From NCBI GenBank assembly GCA_026636295.1, contig CP089453.1, positions 372,001-436,000 on the forward strand: a DNA stretch of 64,000 nt. Direction: 5' to 3'. The first letter of the stretch is position 1, and each line of letters starts with the position of its first letter. A program made the translations under genes and the position numbers. The notes below the pieces were generated by a model. The model did no database searches and was not told the origin of the DNA. It saw only the letters and a program-made list of their open reading frames with translations. The stretch comes from Medakamo hakoo (taxonomy: Eukaryota; Chlorophyta; Trebouxiophyceae; Coccomyxaceae). This document shows positions 62,643 through 64,000 of this stretch, in pieces.

Positions 62643-64000
62643 CCCGCCGCCGGCCGGTGGCGCGGGCGGCGACGGGGGCGGCGGCGCGCCCGCGCCCGGC
62701 CAGCCGCAGCCGCCGCTGCCGCCGGCCGAGGACGGCGCCGGCCCTGGCCAACCCCCACACCCGCCGCCCCCCCCGGCTCCGCCCCCACCTCCGCCACCCG
62801 TCGTCGACCCGGCGGCCGCGGCAGCGGTGGAGCGGGCGGCGGTCGCGGCCGCGCTGCGCACCGCGCGCGACGCGTCGCCGCTGGTCCGCGCCGAACTGGC
62901 GGGCGTGCTGGGCCGGCTGGCCGTGGCGCACGGCGCGGAGTTCGAGGCGGTCGTCGCGGACGCGGCGGCGGGGAGGGGCGTCGCGGGCGAGGTCGTGGGC
63001 ACGGCCCCGCCGCCCAGGGTCGGCGGCGGCGGCGGCGGCGGCGGCGCCCAGCACCCTGCGGGCGGCTCCCCGCCCGGCGCACCGCCCGCCCCCCTGTCCG
63101 GCACGTCCCCGCCCGGCGGCCCGGGCGGCGCTGGAGAGCCTGCCGGTCCGGACTTGCCGGGCCCGGGCGACGACGAAGGCGCGGACTTGCTGCTGTGGCA
63201 GGGCAGTGGCGCGGGCGGCGCGCACGGCCACGGCCACGGCCACCCGCCGACGGCGCGCGCGCTGCGTGCTGCGGCCGCGGCCGACCCTGCCGCCCTGCAC
63301 GCCCGCGCCCTGGCCACCTTGCTCGCCCTGGCAGCCGACCCGGCTCCCGGCGTCGCAGCCGCGGGTGGGGCCGCCCTCATCGCGGCGGGCGTGGAGGTGG
63401 AGGCCGTCCCGGGCGCGGTGGGCGTGCCCGGCTCCACGGGTGGAGGCAGCCTCGGTGGCCGCGGCTCGGCCGGCTCCCTGGCCGGCAGCGCGGGCACGTC
63501 GGGCGCCTCACGCCCGCCGCCCTCGCCCGCTCGCGCGTCGACGGGTACGAGCGCGCCCACCTCGACGTCCCGGTGGAACCCGCGCGCGTGGCGGGCGGCC
63601 ATCGCGGGCGGCGGGTTTGCCGCAGCCAACGCGCCGACGGGCGGCGCGGCTGGCGGCGGCGGCGACGGCGACGGGTCGGGCCGCGACCGCGCCGCGTCCG
63701 GCGCGGCCGTGGGGTCCACGCCCGCCACGCCCGTCGGCTCCCTGGATGCTCGCCGTGGCCCATCCACCGCCACCAACGCCGCGCAACCGTGGCCGCCCTT
63801 CATCCTCCGTGCTGCTGCGGCGGAGGGAGGCTCTGGCAGCGGGCGCGGGCGCGGCCGCCACCTCGCCACCCGCGGCGGCGGCGGGTCGGGCGACCCAGCG
63901 GCCTTGCCGCCGTCTGCGGCCTGGGCGGCTGCGAGGGCCAGGTTCTGTGCGCCCATGCTGCCGCCCGCGCCGCCGACTGCGCCAGCCGCGGCGGCGGCGG
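59521..64000 (+). CDS. RAPTOR: RAPTOR, TORC1 regulatory subunit, 5' part
   Basis: RAPTOR recruits substrates to the TOR kinase complex 1. Exons are 59521-59586, 59813-59917 and from 60043 to the right edge with no stop; about 1,376 residues are present and the WD40 end lies outside. The raptor N-terminal conserved domain is strong: [57 protein letters not shown] and YVLDCSGAG. It has the His (near 193) and Cys (near 239) of its caspase-like fold. HEAT repeats follow ([33 protein letters not shown]). Pro/Gly-rich inserts and a Gln tract (62608-62640, 11 CAG) lie between repeats. The sequence is closest to plant RAPTOR. Confidence 0.94.

Overview
The window is a gene-dense, extremely G+C-rich stretch of nuclear DNA from a photosynthetic eukaryote of the green lineage, most likely a unicellular green alga. 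The evidence is a plastid-type geranylgeranyl reductase (CHLP), a plant-type HisA, a plant-like RAPTOR and RPC9, chloroplast-type transit peptides, and spliceosomal introns with GTGAGT/GTGCGT donors and CAG acceptors. The species cannot be named from the sequence. I find 32 protein genes and no tRNA, rRNA, CRISPR, transposon or virus-like element. Genes alternate strands freely, spacers are often 50 to 200 bp, and most genes have 0 to 4 short introns. Many proteins carry long Ala/Gly/Pro-rich inserts, and most long reading frames on the opposite strand are G+C artefacts.

Layout. 1-11 kb: 3' part of PAN2; a tandem pair of pentameric ligand-gated ion channel genes; CHLP. 11-21.5 kb: a genome-maintenance neighbourhood with an MCPH1-like BRCT protein, a transmembrane EGF/RING-H2 protein, an MLH3 homologue with an eroded ATPase, GINS subunit PSF3, and Pol III subunit RPC9, which starts with an 8-nt coding exon. 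21.5-33 kb: JmjC oxygenase, two-RRM protein, tRNA-His guanylyltransferase THG1, a DUF212 membrane protein, a small plastid membrane protein and an unrecognised nuclear-type protein. 33-44 kb: ABHD13-like hydrolase, HisA, a Qbc-SNARE, an 84-residue protein, a membrane-anchored cysteine-synthase-like enzyme, a GH51 arabinofuranosidase and a catalytically degenerate CbbY-like HAD protein. 44-51 kb: CAP10 glycosyltransferase, type II peroxiredoxin, rhomboid protease, mitochondrial bL33 and IBA57. 51-64 kb: a 1,422-residue SAND-like protein with a RidA-like tail, complex I NDUFA2, a secreted Cys-rich protein, a strictosidine-synthase-like protein and the 5' part of RAPTOR, which runs off the window.

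The genes are not operons. Several neighbours share divergent promoters of about 130 to 180 bp. The most unusual content is the pair of Pro-loop receptor channels, whose pore-coding segments are identical over 312 bp; the PAN2 whose pseudo-ubiquitin-protease domain has a Cys/His/Asp triad; the MLH3 that keeps its endonuclease motifs but lacks ATPase motifs; the HAD protein without catalytic acids; and the EGF-TM-RING receptor-like ligase.
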